Origin: Burkholderiales bacterium
GTDB lineage: Bacteria; Pseudomonadota; Gammaproteobacteria; Burkholderiales; Burkholderiaceae_C
Assembly: GCA_003963005.1 (NCBI GenBank)
Contig: RXJW01000036.1
Coordinates: 16,809-80,808, forward strand
Length of the DNA: 64,000 nucleotides
Reading direction: 5' to 3'
Shown here: piece by piece, positions 24,488 through 32,444 of the stretch
How positions within the stretch are numbered: the stretch's first letter is position 1
How the letters are laid out: each line of letters opens with the position of its first letter
Made by a program: the position numbers and the translations under genes
The notes under the pieces: model-generated
What the model was told of the DNA's origin: nothing
Databases searched by the model: none
The model's input: the letters and a program-made list of their open reading frames with translations, nothing else

Positions 24488-25915
24488 ATGACTACCAATC
24501 GACGCAACTTCCTGCTCGGCGGCGCCGGCGCAGGCGTCGCCGTGGCCGCCGCAAGCGTGAGCAAGGTGGCGATGGCCGCCTTGCCCGAGCCGGTGATCCA
24601 GACGACTCCCAACACCATGCCGCCGCTGGTGCCCAACACCGGCCGCAACTACAACCCCGTGGTCACGCTCAACGGCTGGACCTTGCCCTGGCGCATGAAC
24701 AACGGCGTGAAGGAATTTCACCTGGTCGCCGAACCCGTGGTTCGCGAGATGTCGCCCGGCTTCAAGGCGCACCTGTGGGGCTACAACGGGCAGAGCCCGG
24801 GGCCGACCATCGAGGTGGTGGAAGGCGACCGCGTGCGCATCTTCGTGACCAACAAGCTGCCCGAGCACACCACCATCCACTGGCACGGGCAACGCCTGCC
24901 CAATGGCATGGACGGCGTGGCCGGCCTGAACCAGCCCGCCATCAAACCTGGCAAGACCTTCGTCTACGAGTTCGTTGCGAAGCGACCGGGCACGTTCATG
25001 TACCACCCTCACGCCGACGAGATGACGCAGATGGCGATGGGGATGATGGGCTTCTGGATCACCCACCCGAAGGCCAAGCATCCGCTGATCGACGAGGTGG
25101 ACCGCGACTTCGTCTTTCTGCTCAATGCCTACGACATCGAGCCAGGCGCGTACACGCCCAAGATCATGACGATGCTCGACTTCAACCTCTGGAGTTGGAA
25201 CAGCCGCATCTTCCCCGGCATCGATTCGCTGAACGTGCGCAAGGACGACAAGGTGCGCATCCGCATCGGCAACCTGACGATGACCAACCACCCGATCCAT
25301 CTGCACGGTCACGAGTTTCTGGTCACGGGTACGGACGGCGGACCGACGCCGAAGTCGAGCCGCTGGCCCGAGGTGACGACCGACGTGGCCGTGGGTCAGA
25401 TGCGCCAGATCGACTTCATCGCCGATGAAGAAGGGGACTGGGCGTTCCACTGCCACAAGAGCCACCACACGATGAACGCGATGGGCCACGAGGTGCCCAC
25501 GATGATCGGCGTCGAGCACCGTGGCGTGGTGCGCGAGATCAACAAACTCATCCCGGACTACATGGTGATGGGCGAGCGCGGCATGGCCGACATGGGCGAG
25601 ATGGAGATGCCGATTCCGGACAACACCGCCCGCATGATGGGCGGCGAAGGCCCCTACGGCTCGACAGAGATGGGCGGCATGTTCAGCGTGGTCAAGGTAC
25701 GCAAGGACCAGCCGCACGGTGACTACAAGGACCCGGGTTGGTACAAGCCGCCCGCGGGGACCACCGCGTTCGAGTGGACTGGCGCGATGCCAGAGCCGGC
25801 CCGCTTCGCTGCCGAAGGCGGTACGTCGATGCCGCCTTCGCGGCGCCAGTCGCCCAAGGAAATCGAAGTGCAGATCAGGAAACCGGCCGCCGGTTCTGCG
25901 CAGCACAACCACTGA
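24488..25915 (+). CDS. Periplasmic multicopper oxidase (CopA/CueO-type)
   Basis: From ATG 24488 (475 aa) the N-terminus TTNRRNFLLGGAGAG is a twin-arginine export signal. All four copper-ligand motifs are present: HWHG, HPHAD (in MYHPHADEMTQM), HPIHLHGHEF and HCHKSHHTMNAMGHEV. A Met-rich segment (MGERGMADMGEMEM, MMGGEG) near residues 365-400 probably binds Cu(I). It oxidises Cu(I) to the less toxic Cu(II) in the periplasm. A TTG 15 bases upstream is in frame but the Tat motif favours the ATG. It is co-transcribed with the TolC-family and cupredoxin genes. Confidence 0.93.
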   Translation: MTTNRRNFLLGGAGAGVAVAAASVSKVAMAALPEPVIQTTPNTMPPLVPNTGRNYNPVVTLNGWTLPWRMNNGVKEFHLVAEPVVREMSPGFKAHLWGYNGQSPGPTIEVVEGDRVRIFVTNKLPEHTTIHWHGQRLPNGMDGVAGLNQPAIKPGKTFVYEFVAKRPGTFMYHPHADEMTQMAMGMMGFWITHPKAKHPLIDEVDRDFVFLLNAYDIEPGAYTPKIMTMLDFNLWSWNSRIFPGIDSLNVRKDDKVRIRIGNLTMTNHPIHLHGHEFLVTGTDGGPTPKSSRWPEVTTDVAVGQMRQIDFIADEEGDWAFHCHKSHHTMNAMGHEVPTMIGVEHRGVVREINKLIPDYMVMGERGMADMGEMEMPIPDNTARMMGGEGPYGSTEMGGMFSVVKVRKDQPHGDYKDPGWYKPPAGTTAFEWTGAMPEPARFAAEGGTSMPPSRRQSPKEIEVQIRKPAAGSAQHNH

Positions 25916-25963
25916 GCGGCAAAGACCTTTCCTTCCCTACGTTCCCAACCACGAAAGACACCC

Positions 25964-26527
25964 ATGAAAAAGCTTCTCATCACTGCGGCTGCCGCGATGT
26001 TTGCCGTCGGCAGCTATGCCCACGGCGACGAGGACCACGCCGCGTCGGCCCCCAAGTCCGGGGCCAAAGCGGCCGACGGCCATGCCCACAGCCACGGCGA
26101 CTCCGACGCGATCGGCGTGCCCGGCCAAGCGGCCAAGGTCACGCGCACCGTCACGGTCGACATGACCGACGCGATGCGCTTCAACCCGGCCAGTTTCACC
26201 GCCAAGCAGGGCGAAACCATCCGCTTCACCGTCAAGAACTCGGGCAAGGTCAAACATGAGTTCGTGCTCGGCACCGAGAAGGAGCTCAAGGAGCACTACG
26301 AGTTGATGAAGAAGTTCCCGGAGATGGAGCATTCGGACCCGAACATGGTGACCGTCGCCCCGGGCAAGACCGGAGAAGTGATCTGGCAGTTCACCAAGGC
26401 GGGGAAGATCGACTTCGCGTGCCTGCAGCCCGGCCACTACGACGCCGGCATGAAGGGCGCTGTGAACGTCGCTGCTGTGAAGGGTGCCCCCATGAAGGCG
26501 GACGGCCATGGCGACCACAAACACTGA
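25964..26527 (+). CDS. Periplasmic cupredoxin (plastocyanin-like, CopI type)
   Basis: The 187-aa protein has a signal peptide (MKKLLITAAAAMFAVGSYA) and a His-rich leader (HGDEDH, DGHAHSHGDSD). The cupredoxin domain follows, with the Cu ligands His (KVKHEFVLG) and Cys-x-x-x-x-His (FACLQPGH) plus a downstream Met (DAGMKG). It likely carries or buffers periplasmic copper, perhaps supplying electrons or copper to the oxidase encoded just upstream. The C-terminus (ADGHGDHKH) adds another His cluster. Its end overlaps the next gene by 20 bases. Confidence 0.88.
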   Translation: MKKLLITAAAAMFAVGSYAHGDEDHAASAPKSGAKAADGHAHSHGDSDAIGVPGQAAKVTRTVTVDMTDAMRFNPASFTAKQGETIRFTVKNSGKVKHEFVLGTEKELKEHYELMKKFPEMEHSDPNMVTVAPGKTGEVIWQFTKAGKIDFACLQPGHYDAGMKGAVNVAAVKGAPMKADGHGDHKH

Positions 26528-26987
26528 TCTGCAGCGTCGCGATTGGCTGCTCGGTGCGGCCGGCGCTGCGTTGTTGGCGACAGCGCCCTCGCAGTCGTTC
26601 GCGCACGGTGCCGAGGCGCACCTGGAGATGTGGAGCAACGAGGGCTGCGAGTGCTGCGGGCAATGGGCCAAGCACCTGCAGAACTACCGCTTCGATGTCA
26701 CCCAGCGTCAGGTTGAAGACGTGGCTGCCATGCGCAAGCAACTCGGCATGCCGGAGAAGTACGCCGGCTGCCACGTCGCCCGCGTCGGCCGCTATGTGAT
26801 CGACGGCCACGTGCCGGCACTCGACATCCTGCGGTTGCTGCGCGAGCAGCCGAGTGCCATCGGCCTGGCGGTGCCGGACATGCCCAACGGTTCACCGGGC
26901 ATGGAGCGCGGTGACCGCAAAGACCCGTACCAAGTGCTGTTGGTTGGCTTCGACGCCAGCGCAACGGTTTTCAAGTCCTACCCCTGA
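26508..26987 (+). CDS. DUF411 metal-binding protein (intact copy)
   Basis: The 159-aa protein has an RRDWLLGAAGAALLAT export leader (Tat-like twin Arg) and the DUF411 hallmark SNEGCECCGQWAKHL. The conserved C-terminal part is KYAGCHVARVGRYVIDGHVPA and GLAVPDMPNGSPGME. The vicinal cysteines probably bind Cu or other soft metals in the periplasm. DUF411 genes are regular members of copper clusters. The ATG lies inside the cupredoxin gene, with GGCGGACGG as ribosome-binding site. A second, frameshifted copy ends the cus operon at 52304. Confidence 0.9.
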   Translation: MATTNTDLQRRDWLLGAAGAALLATAPSQSFAHGAEAHLEMWSNEGCECCGQWAKHLQNYRFDVTQRQVEDVAAMRKQLGMPEKYAGCHVARVGRYVIDGHVPALDILRLLREQPSAIGLAVPDMPNGSPGMERGDRKDPYQVLLVGFDASATVFKSYP

Positions 26988-26999
26988 AAGGAACCCACC

Positions 27000-27341
27000 A
27001 TGAAGTTCAAGTCCACCCTCATCGGCCTGTCGCTCTTCGCCGCGTCCGGTCTCATCGGCCTGGCACAGGCGCAGACGGCGGCCCCCGCGGCGCCTGGAGC
27101 GATGCAGATGCCCGCCGGCGCAATGACCGACGGCGAGGTGCGCAAGGTCGACAAGGACAACAAGAAGATCACCCTCAAGCACGGCGAGATCAAGAACCTG
27201 GACATGCCGGGCATGACGATGGTCTTCGCGGTCAAGGACCCGGCAATGCTCGACATGGTCAAGCCCGGTGACAAGGTCATGTTCAAGGCGGAGAAGTCGG
27301 GCGGCGCGCTGGTCGTGACTGAGATCCAGCCCGTCAAGTAA
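27000..27341 (+). CDS. CusF-like periplasmic copper chaperone
   Basis: The 113-aa protein has a signal peptide (to about AQAQTA) and the CusF/CusX barrel with Cu(I)-site residues. These are the segment KHGEIKNLDMPGMTMVF, with His and Met ligands and the stacking aromatic, and DGEVRKVDKDNKKITL before it. It binds periplasmic Cu(I)/Ag(I) and delivers it to efflux proteins. It starts 12 bases after the DUF411 stop (AGGAACCCACC ribosome-binding site). A related copy is at 37562, and a third domain is fused to CusB (46752). Confidence 0.92.
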   Translation: MKFKSTLIGLSLFAASGLIGLAQAQTAAPAAPGAMQMPAGAMTDGEVRKVDKDNKKITLKHGEIKNLDMPGMTMVFAVKDPAMLDMVKPGDKVMFKAEKSGGALVVTEIQPVK

Positions 27342-27376
27342 GCAGACATCGATCCGGCTGCCGATGGTGAGCGGCC

Positions 27377-27571
27377 ATGCCCCACGAGTTTCGCGAACTT
27401 CAGTACCAGCCGCACGAGGTGTTCACGAACATCCTCGTCGGGGGTGCTGTGTCTTCGATAGTGATCGTTTTGCTCGTGCTGTATCTCCGTTGGAGACATC
27501 CGAAGCAGCCGAAGGCCCCCACGGCGCGGCGTGACGCACCGGCCGCGAAAAAGCGCCGCCGGAGACGCTGA
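27377..27571 (+). CDS. Small single-helix membrane protein, unknown
   Basis: The 64-aa product has an N-terminal polar part (MPHEFRELQYQPHEVF), one transmembrane helix (ILVGGAVSSIVIVLLVLYL) and a highly basic tail (KKRRRRR). The tail should stay in the cytoplasm and anchor the protein. It lies between the CusF-like gene and the flavoprotein gene, whose possible first ATG overlaps its stop (TGATG). It has no recognised family, but operon placement and a clean start and stop support a real gene. Confidence 0.55.
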   Translation: MPHEFRELQYQPHEVFTNILVGGAVSSIVIVLLVLYLRWRHPKQPKAPTARRDAPAAKKRRRRR

Positions 27572-27687
27572 TGAAGACGAGCATCCCACGGCGGCGGGCA
27601 GACTTCATCACTGATCGAAGGGTGACGGCTGCGAATGACCTCACGGCACCGATCGGCCCGTCGGCGTCCGCGCGGGGACGGCTTGCG

Positions 27688-28650
27688 ATGATTGACACGC
27701 AGGACCTGCTGGGCGGCCCTCAGGCCAGCGGCGGCGACGTGCTTGACTGTGTCGTGGTTGGTGGCGGCCCCGCCGGACTCACCGCAGGGATGTACTTGCG
27801 GCGCTTTCATCGCACGGTTCGTGTCGTCGATGCCGGCTCGAGCCGAGCGCGACTCATCACGCGCTCGCACAACGTCGCGGGCTTTCCGGATGGCGTGGCG
27901 GGCGGGCACTTGCTGGAGAAGATGAAGCAACACCTGCGACAGGTGGGTGGGCACCTGTGCTACGACACGGTCGAACAGATCAGGATTCGCGATGCTGGCC
28001 TCTTTGCTGTGGGTCTCACGCATGAGTTGCTCTGGGCTCGCAACCTGATGCTGTGCACCGGCGTTAAGGATCGGCTGCCCGAACTCCCGGGACTCGATGG
28101 TGTTGCTGCGGCCGGCCTGCTGCGTCACTGCCCCGTCTGCGATGCATTCGAGTTCACCGGCAAACGCATCGGTGTCCTCGGCAACTCAAAACACGGGGTG
28201 AAGGAAGCGGCTTTTCTGCGGCACTTCAGCAAAGACACCTGGTTCGTCGAGATCGACGGGCGGCTCGATGACCTCAGCGCGGACATCGATCTTCATCGGC
28301 TTCGTCAGTTGCCCGGCGTCGCCCGGCACGTTGCGGTGAACCACGATCGCCAGGCCTTCGTGACGCTCGACGACGGAAGTGGTCATCGCTTCGATGTCCT
28401 GTACGCAGCCTTGGGCGTCGACCCACGCACGCAGTTGGCACGATCGCTTGGCGTCGTTCTCGACGAGAACGGAACGATCGTGACCGACGCGCACGGCCGC
28501 ACGAGCGTGAGCAACGTCTACGCGGCTGGGGACGTGGTTCGCGCGCTCGACCAGATCGCCGTCGCCTTGGGTCACGCGGCCATCGCTGCCACGGCGATTC
28601 ACAACCACCTGTCGCAAGTGCACGCTGGCGGCAGCCGGCCAGCCAGATGA
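27688..28650 (+). CDS. FAD/NAD(P)-dependent disulfide oxidoreductase, thioredoxin-reductase-like
   Basis: From ATG 27688 the protein is 320 aa and begins just before the FAD-binding motif VVVGGGPAGLTAGMYLRR. A CPVC motif (RHCPVCDAFE) replaces the CATC of thioredoxin reductase. An NADPH-site GVLGNSKHG and a C-terminal FAD motif VYAAGDVVRALDQI follow. An upstream ATG at 27571 adds 39 non-conserved residues and overlaps the previous stop. It may reduce a periplasmic or cytoplasmic thiol partner in copper stress. The partner is unknown. A CopR-type box begins inside its stop codon. The NADPH motif (GNSKHG) is not the standard GGGDSA, so cofactor use is uncertain. Confidence 0.82.
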   Translation: MIDTQDLLGGPQASGGDVLDCVVVGGGPAGLTAGMYLRRFHRTVRVVDAGSSRARLITRSHNVAGFPDGVAGGHLLEKMKQHLRQVGGHLCYDTVEQIRIRDAGLFAVGLTHELLWARNLMLCTGVKDRLPELPGLDGVAAAGLLRHCPVCDAFEFTGKRIGVLGNSKHGVKEAAFLRHFSKDTWFVEIDGRLDDLSADIDLHRLRQLPGVARHVAVNHDRQAFVTLDDGSGHRFDVLYAALGVDPRTQLARSLGVVLDENGTIVTDAHGRTSVSNVYAAGDVVRALDQIAVALGHAAIAATAIHNHLSQVHAGGSRPAR

Positions 28651-28662
28651 CAAATCCGTCAT
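28647..28662 (+). promoter_or_regulatory. CopR-type box 2 (ATGACAAATCCGTCAT)
   Basis: This site differs from the box at 21814 by one base. It overlaps the stop codon of the flavoprotein gene and lies 112 bases before the repeat protein gene at 28774, the same spacing as at box 1 (119). Confidence 0.6.
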
Positions 28663-28773
28663 CTTCTCGCCGTGAGACTGTCGGGTGCCGAGGTCGACGA
28701 TCAAGTTTCGCAGTTCCGGTCATGGCAGTCGCGCTAGGCGGGTTGCTGCGGGCCACTTCACGAGGACCGAAAC

Positions 28774-29118
28774 ATGAAAAATCTCGCCAAACTGACCGCT
28801 CTCATGCTTGCGGCTTTCGCGTCCGGCCTTATCCAGGCCGCGCAGACCCCCTCCGCCTACACCGCTCAGTGCGATCAAGCCCATGTGGAGATCGCTCGCA
28901 AGGGTGTGCCGATGGCTCAAGCGAAGCGGCTCGATGTGTCTGCTGTGCAAGTCCGCGGTATGTTGCCAACCCCGTCCCTGAGCGGCGTCCCGCTGGCGCA
29001 GGCGAAGCAGCTTGTTCGACCAGCTGCTGCGCAGCCGGCGTCGACGGAGATTCTGCTCAGTGGTGTGCCGCTGAACAGAGCGAAGTACGGCGGTTCGGCG
29101 CCCCCCCATTGCACCTGA
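28774..29118 (+). CDS. Small secreted repeat protein (GVPxxxAK repeats), unknown
   Basis: The 114-aa product has a signal peptide (MKNLAKLTALMLAAFASGLIQA). Three copies of an 8-residue motif lie at about 44-51 (GVPMAQAK), 71-78 (GVPLAQAK) and 97-104 (GVPLNRAK). There are single cysteines near each end (33 and 113). I recognise no family. A CopR-type box upstream and the lipoprotein gene directly downstream suggest a copper-inducible envelope function. The last codons contain a run of seven C (29101-29107), a possible slippage site that would only change the last few residues. Confidence 0.6.
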   Translation: MKNLAKLTALMLAAFASGLIQAAQTPSAYTAQCDQAHVEIARKGVPMAQAKRLDVSAVQVRGMLPTPSLSGVPLAQAKQLVRPAAAQPASTEILLSGVPLNRAKYGGSAPPHCT

Positions 29119-29154
29119 AGTGCCCCCGCTTGGCATGGATTGCAGGCGCACGCC

Positions 29155-29703
29155 ATGACAAACCGCCGAGGAGTTCTCGTGGCCCTCTGCGGCATCGCCT
29201 TGGTTCCTTTGGCCGGTTGCATGACCAAGCCACTGCGCCCGGTGAACGCCGACGGCACATACTGTTTTCGCATCGGCAAGCGCTATCGTCAGACGCTGAC
29301 CTGCACGACCGAGCCCGTGCCCAGCGAGGCCGCAGAAGAGGAAGCCAAGCGATTCGAGGGAGCGGCTGGCGCGCTGACGATTTACGTCTTGCGAAAACGC
29401 TGGGCCGACGCCAGCAACCGCGTCCCCGTTGGCGTGGACGGCCGTGCTCGCATCGTGACCATTCCCGCGTCGCTGGTACGCATCCGCCTGCCGCCGGGGG
29501 ACCACCAGCTTGCGCTGGAATGGGAAGGACGGTCTTTGGAACAACGGGTGTCGGGCGCCGTGGATGAGGTTCGCTTCGTCGAGCTGGTCGGCTCGGTCTG
29601 GAGTTGGAGCAGCACCTACCACTGGGAGGAAGGATCACTGGCAGATTCGCGCGGACGCGCCCTGAGAGCCAAGCTCATCGCCGACCTCGACTTGCGGGGC
29701 TGA
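29155..29703 (+). CDS. Conserved lipoprotein of unknown function (paralogue of the one at 19857)
   Basis: From ATG 29155 (182 aa) the protein has lipobox PLAGC and then [18 protein letters not shown]. The strand block is [20 protein letters not shown] / [18 protein letters not shown], and the terminus is [10 protein letters not shown]. The order and spacing follow the copy at the end of the czc operon. By eye about half of the aligned residues are identical, so the pair is an old duplication or two separate acquisitions. It follows the repeat protein by 36 bases. A TTG 15 bases upstream is a less likely start. Confidence 0.7.
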   Translation: MTNRRGVLVALCGIALVPLAGCMTKPLRPVNADGTYCFRIGKRYRQTLTCTTEPVPSEAAEEEAKRFEGAAGALTIYVLRKRWADASNRVPVGVDGRARIVTIPASLVRIRLPPGDHQLALEWEGRSLEQRVSGAVDEVRFVELVGSVWSWSSTYHWEEGSLADSRGRALRAKLIADLDLRG

Positions 29704-29762
29704 CCGCGACAAAGGGGTCGGCGCAAAGCGCGCTCGACCAGACCGGCTACCGAAATCAGCAC

Positions 29763-29793
29763 TTGACTCTGCCACCGTGGGAAGGTCCATAGT
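29763..29793 (+). promoter_or_regulatory. CueR-type promoter of copA1
   Basis: TTGACT (29763-29768) and CATAGT (29788-29793) have a 19-base spacer with the copper-type half-site GTGGGAAGGTC. The same core (TGGGAAGGTC) recurs in the promoter at 40998. The copA1 ATG is 65 bases downstream. Confidence 0.7.
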
Positions 29794-29857
29794 GGATGGA
29801 TTGTGCCGCTTGTGTCGGTACCCCGCCAAGGGCGCCCTTTCTGAAAGCAAGAATGCC

Positions 29858-32122
29858 ATGGACCCCCACTCTCATCACGCCATCCGCCCGGACGCCTCCC
29901 CCGCTACTGGGGCGGTGATGGAGATGTCGGCAGCGGCATCGTCGGGCACGATCTACACCTGTCCGATGCACCCCGAAGTCCGGCAGCCGATGCCCGGCAA
30001 CTGCCCCAAGTGCGGCATGACGCTGGAGCCGATGCTGCCGACGCTGGAGGCCGAGGACGACAACCCGGAATTGCGTGAGTTCACGCGGCGGTTCTGGTGG
30101 ACCCTGCCTCTGACGATCATCGTCACCTTGTTGGCCATGTTCGGCCACCGGCTCGGGCTGTTCGCGATGAGCACGCAGAGCTGGATCGAACTGTTCCTCT
30201 CGGCACCGGTCGTGCTGTGGGCCGGCTGGGCGTTCTTCGTGCGGGGTGTGCAGTCGGTGCTGAACCGCAGCCCGAACATGTGGACCTTGATCGCGCTGGG
30301 TACGGCGGCGGCGTCGATCTACAGCGTGGTGGCGACGGTGGCGCCCGGCGTGTTCCCGGCCAGCTTCAGCGCGATGGGCCGAGTAGCGGTGTACTACGAG
30401 GCCGCCGCAGTGATCATCTCGCTCACGTTGCTCGGACAGATGCTGGAGCTGAAGGCGCGATCCCAGACTTCCGCCGCGATCAAGTCTCTGCTCGGTCTGG
30501 CCCCCAAGACCGCCCGTCGCATCAACGCCGACGCCAGCGAAGAAGACATACCGTTGACCCATGTGCACGTAGGCGACCTGCTGCGAGTCCGACCTGGCGA
30601 GAAAGTGCCCGTGGACGGCGTTGTCGTCGAGGGTCACAGCGCAGTCGACGAGTCGATGCTCACCGGTGAACCGATCCCGGTGTCCAAGCAGACCGGCGAC
30701 AAGTTGATCGGCGCCACGCTGAACACCTCCGGCGCGTTGGTCATGCGGTCCGAGCGCGTCGGTGCCCAAACCATGCTGTCGCAGATCGTGCAGATGGTCG
30801 CGCAAGCCCAGCGCTCGAAGGCGCCAATGCAGCGCATGGCCGACCAGGTGGCGGGCAAGTTCGTGCTCGTGGTGATCGCCATCGCCATCCTGACACTGCT
30901 CGCCTGGGGCTGGCTGGGTCCACAGCCGAGCTGGATCTATGGCCTGGTGAACGCCGTGGCCGTGCTGATCATCGCCTGCCCCTGTGCATTGGGTCTGGCG
31001 ACGCCCATGTCGATCATGGTCGCTACAGGCAATGCGGCAACGCAAGGAGTGCTGTTCCGCGACGCTGCGGCGATCGAGAACCTGCGCAAGGTCGATACCC
31101 TGATCGTCGACAAGACCGGTACGCTGACCGAAGGCAAGCCGGCCTTCGACCGTGCCGTCCCGGTCAGCGGAACGAGCGCGGACGAGGTGCTGCGCCTGGC
31201 GGCCAGCCTGGACCAGGGTAGCGAACACCCGCTCGCCAGCGCCATCGTGCGGGCCGCGCGCGAGCAAGGCTTCGCACTGGACAAGGCCGAGAACTTCGAG
31301 TCCAGCACGGGCATCGGTGTTCGTGGTCAGGTCGGTGGCCAGCAGTTGGCGTTGGGAAACACGGTCTTGATGCACCAGTCGGGCGTGGCCGTGGAGGAAC
31401 TGCTCGCACAAGCCGAGACCTTGCGTGCCGAAGGTGCCAGCGTGATGTACCTGGCGGCCCAAGGGCGGCTGCTCGGCCTGCTCGCCGTCTCCGACCCCGT
31501 CAAGCAGAGCACTCCCGAGGCGCTGAGTGCGCTGCAGGCGGCCGGCCTGCGGGTGGTGATGGCCACCGGCGACGGCATCACCACCGCCAAGGCCGTCGCG
31601 GCCCGGCTGGGCATCACCGAGTTCCAGGGCGAAGTGAAGCCGGCGGACAAGCTGGCGTTGGTGCAGCGGCTGCAGCGTGAAGGCCGGGTGGTCGCGATGG
31701 CCGGCGACGGCATCAACGATGCACCGGCCCTGGCCCAAGCCGACGTGGGCATCGCCATGGGCACCGGCACCGACGTGGCCATGAACAGCGCACAGGTCAC
31801 GCTGGTCAAGGGCGATCTGCGCGGCATCATGCAAGCGCGGGCCATCTCCGAGGCGACGATCGCCAATATGAAGCAGAACCTCGGCTTCGCCTTTGTCTAC
31901 AACGCCCTCGGCGTACCGCTGGCGGCGGGGCTGCTCTACCCGTTCACGGGCTGGCTGCTGTCGCCGATGATTGCGGCGCTGGCCATGAGCCTGAGTTCGG
32001 CGTCTGTCATCACCAATGCACTGCGTTTGAGAGGAGCAAACCATGAAGGCATCTCGGCCCGCAACCCGCTGTGGACGCCCAGCCCGGGCAATCGCTCTGG
32101 CTCTGGCGGCCATTGCCACTAG
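29858..32122 (+). CDS. copA1: Copper-exporting P1B-type ATPase with N-terminal heavy-metal-binding zinc-ribbon-like domain (copA1)
   Basis: From ATG 29858 (754 aa). Instead of a CxxC heavy-metal domain it starts with a His/Met region and the motif [20 protein letters not shown], the YHS/HMBD type seen in SilP/CopF-like pumps. It then has eight helices with [21 protein letters not shown] and [11 protein letters not shown]. It pumps Cu(I)/Ag(I) to the periplasm. A CueR-type promoter precedes it, while the only CueR gene is ~13 kb away. The C-terminal 80 bases overlap the next gene. The tail ([16 protein letters not shown]) is not typical and probably reflects that overlap. Confidence 0.93.
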   Translation: MDPHSHHAIRPDASPATGAVMEMSAAASSGTIYTCPMHPEVRQPMPGNCPKCGMTLEPMLPTLEAEDDNPELREFTRRFWWTLPLTIIVTLLAMFGHRLGLFAMSTQSWIELFLSAPVVLWAGWAFFVRGVQSVLNRSPNMWTLIALGTAAASIYSVVATVAPGVFPASFSAMGRVAVYYEAAAVIISLTLLGQMLELKARSQTSAAIKSLLGLAPKTARRINADASEEDIPLTHVHVGDLLRVRPGEKVPVDGVVVEGHSAVDESMLTGEPIPVSKQTGDKLIGATLNTSGALVMRSERVGAQTMLSQIVQMVAQAQRSKAPMQRMADQVAGKFVLVVIAIAILTLLAWGWLGPQPSWIYGLVNAVAVLIIACPCALGLATPMSIMVATGNAATQGVLFRDAAAIENLRKVDTLIVDKTGTLTEGKPAFDRAVPVSGTSADEVLRLAASLDQGSEHPLASAIVRAAREQGFALDKAENFESSTGIGVRGQVGGQQLALGNTVLMHQSGVAVEELLAQAETLRAEGASVMYLAAQGRLLGLLAVSDPVKQSTPEALSALQAAGLRVVMATGDGITTAKAVAARLGITEFQGEVKPADKLALVQRLQREGRVVAMAGDGINDAPALAQADVGIAMGTGTDVAMNSAQVTLVKGDLRGIMQARAISEATIANMKQNLGFAFVYNALGVPLAAGLLYPFTGWLLSPMIAALAMSLSSASVITNALRLRGANHEGISARNPLWTPSPGNRSGSGGHCH

Positions 32123-32444
32123 CGCCACGGCCGATGTGGTGGACATCGCCTGGAACGCCAGCGGGCGTTTCGAGCACAAGCTGAGCGTGGCGCCGGGCAA
32201 ATTCGCCGAGGTCTGCGGCAAGCTTCCTGCGGGCCTGAAGGTGGACTGGGCCTTCGAGGCCAGCGCGCCGCTGGATTTCAACGTGCACTACCACGTCGAC
32301 AAGGAAGTGGTGTTCCCATCCAAACTGACGGCCGTGGCCGCCGCCAAGGACACCCTGGATACCAAGATCGAGCAGGACTACTGCTGGATGTGGAGCAACA
32401 AGTCGGGCGCACCGGCGACCTTCACGATCAGGCTGCAGCGCTGA
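32043..32444 (+). CDS. Periplasmic protein of unknown function
   Basis: The 133-aa product has a signal sequence ([19 protein letters not shown]) and a compact mature domain with two cysteines ([15 protein letters not shown] and [11 protein letters not shown]). It includes repeated aromatic/His residues ([15 protein letters not shown]). It resembles beta-rich secreted domains that follow copper ATPase genes, but no family is assigned. It begins inside the 3' end of copA1 (80-base overlap, different frame) and ends in TGATG shared with the nuclease-like gene. Confidence 0.65.
   Translation: MKASRPATRCGRPARAIALALAAIATSATADVVDIAWNASGRFEHKLSVAPGKFAEVCGKLPAGLKVDWAFEASAPLDFNVHYHVDKEVVFPSKLTAVAAAKDTLDTKIEQDYCWMWSNKSGAPATFTIRLQR

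Noticed and set aside
24473..24490. TTG start 15 bases before the multicopper oxidase ATG
   Set aside because: The twin-arginine signal begins right at ATG 24488, and the TTG adds five residues with no better ribosome-binding site.
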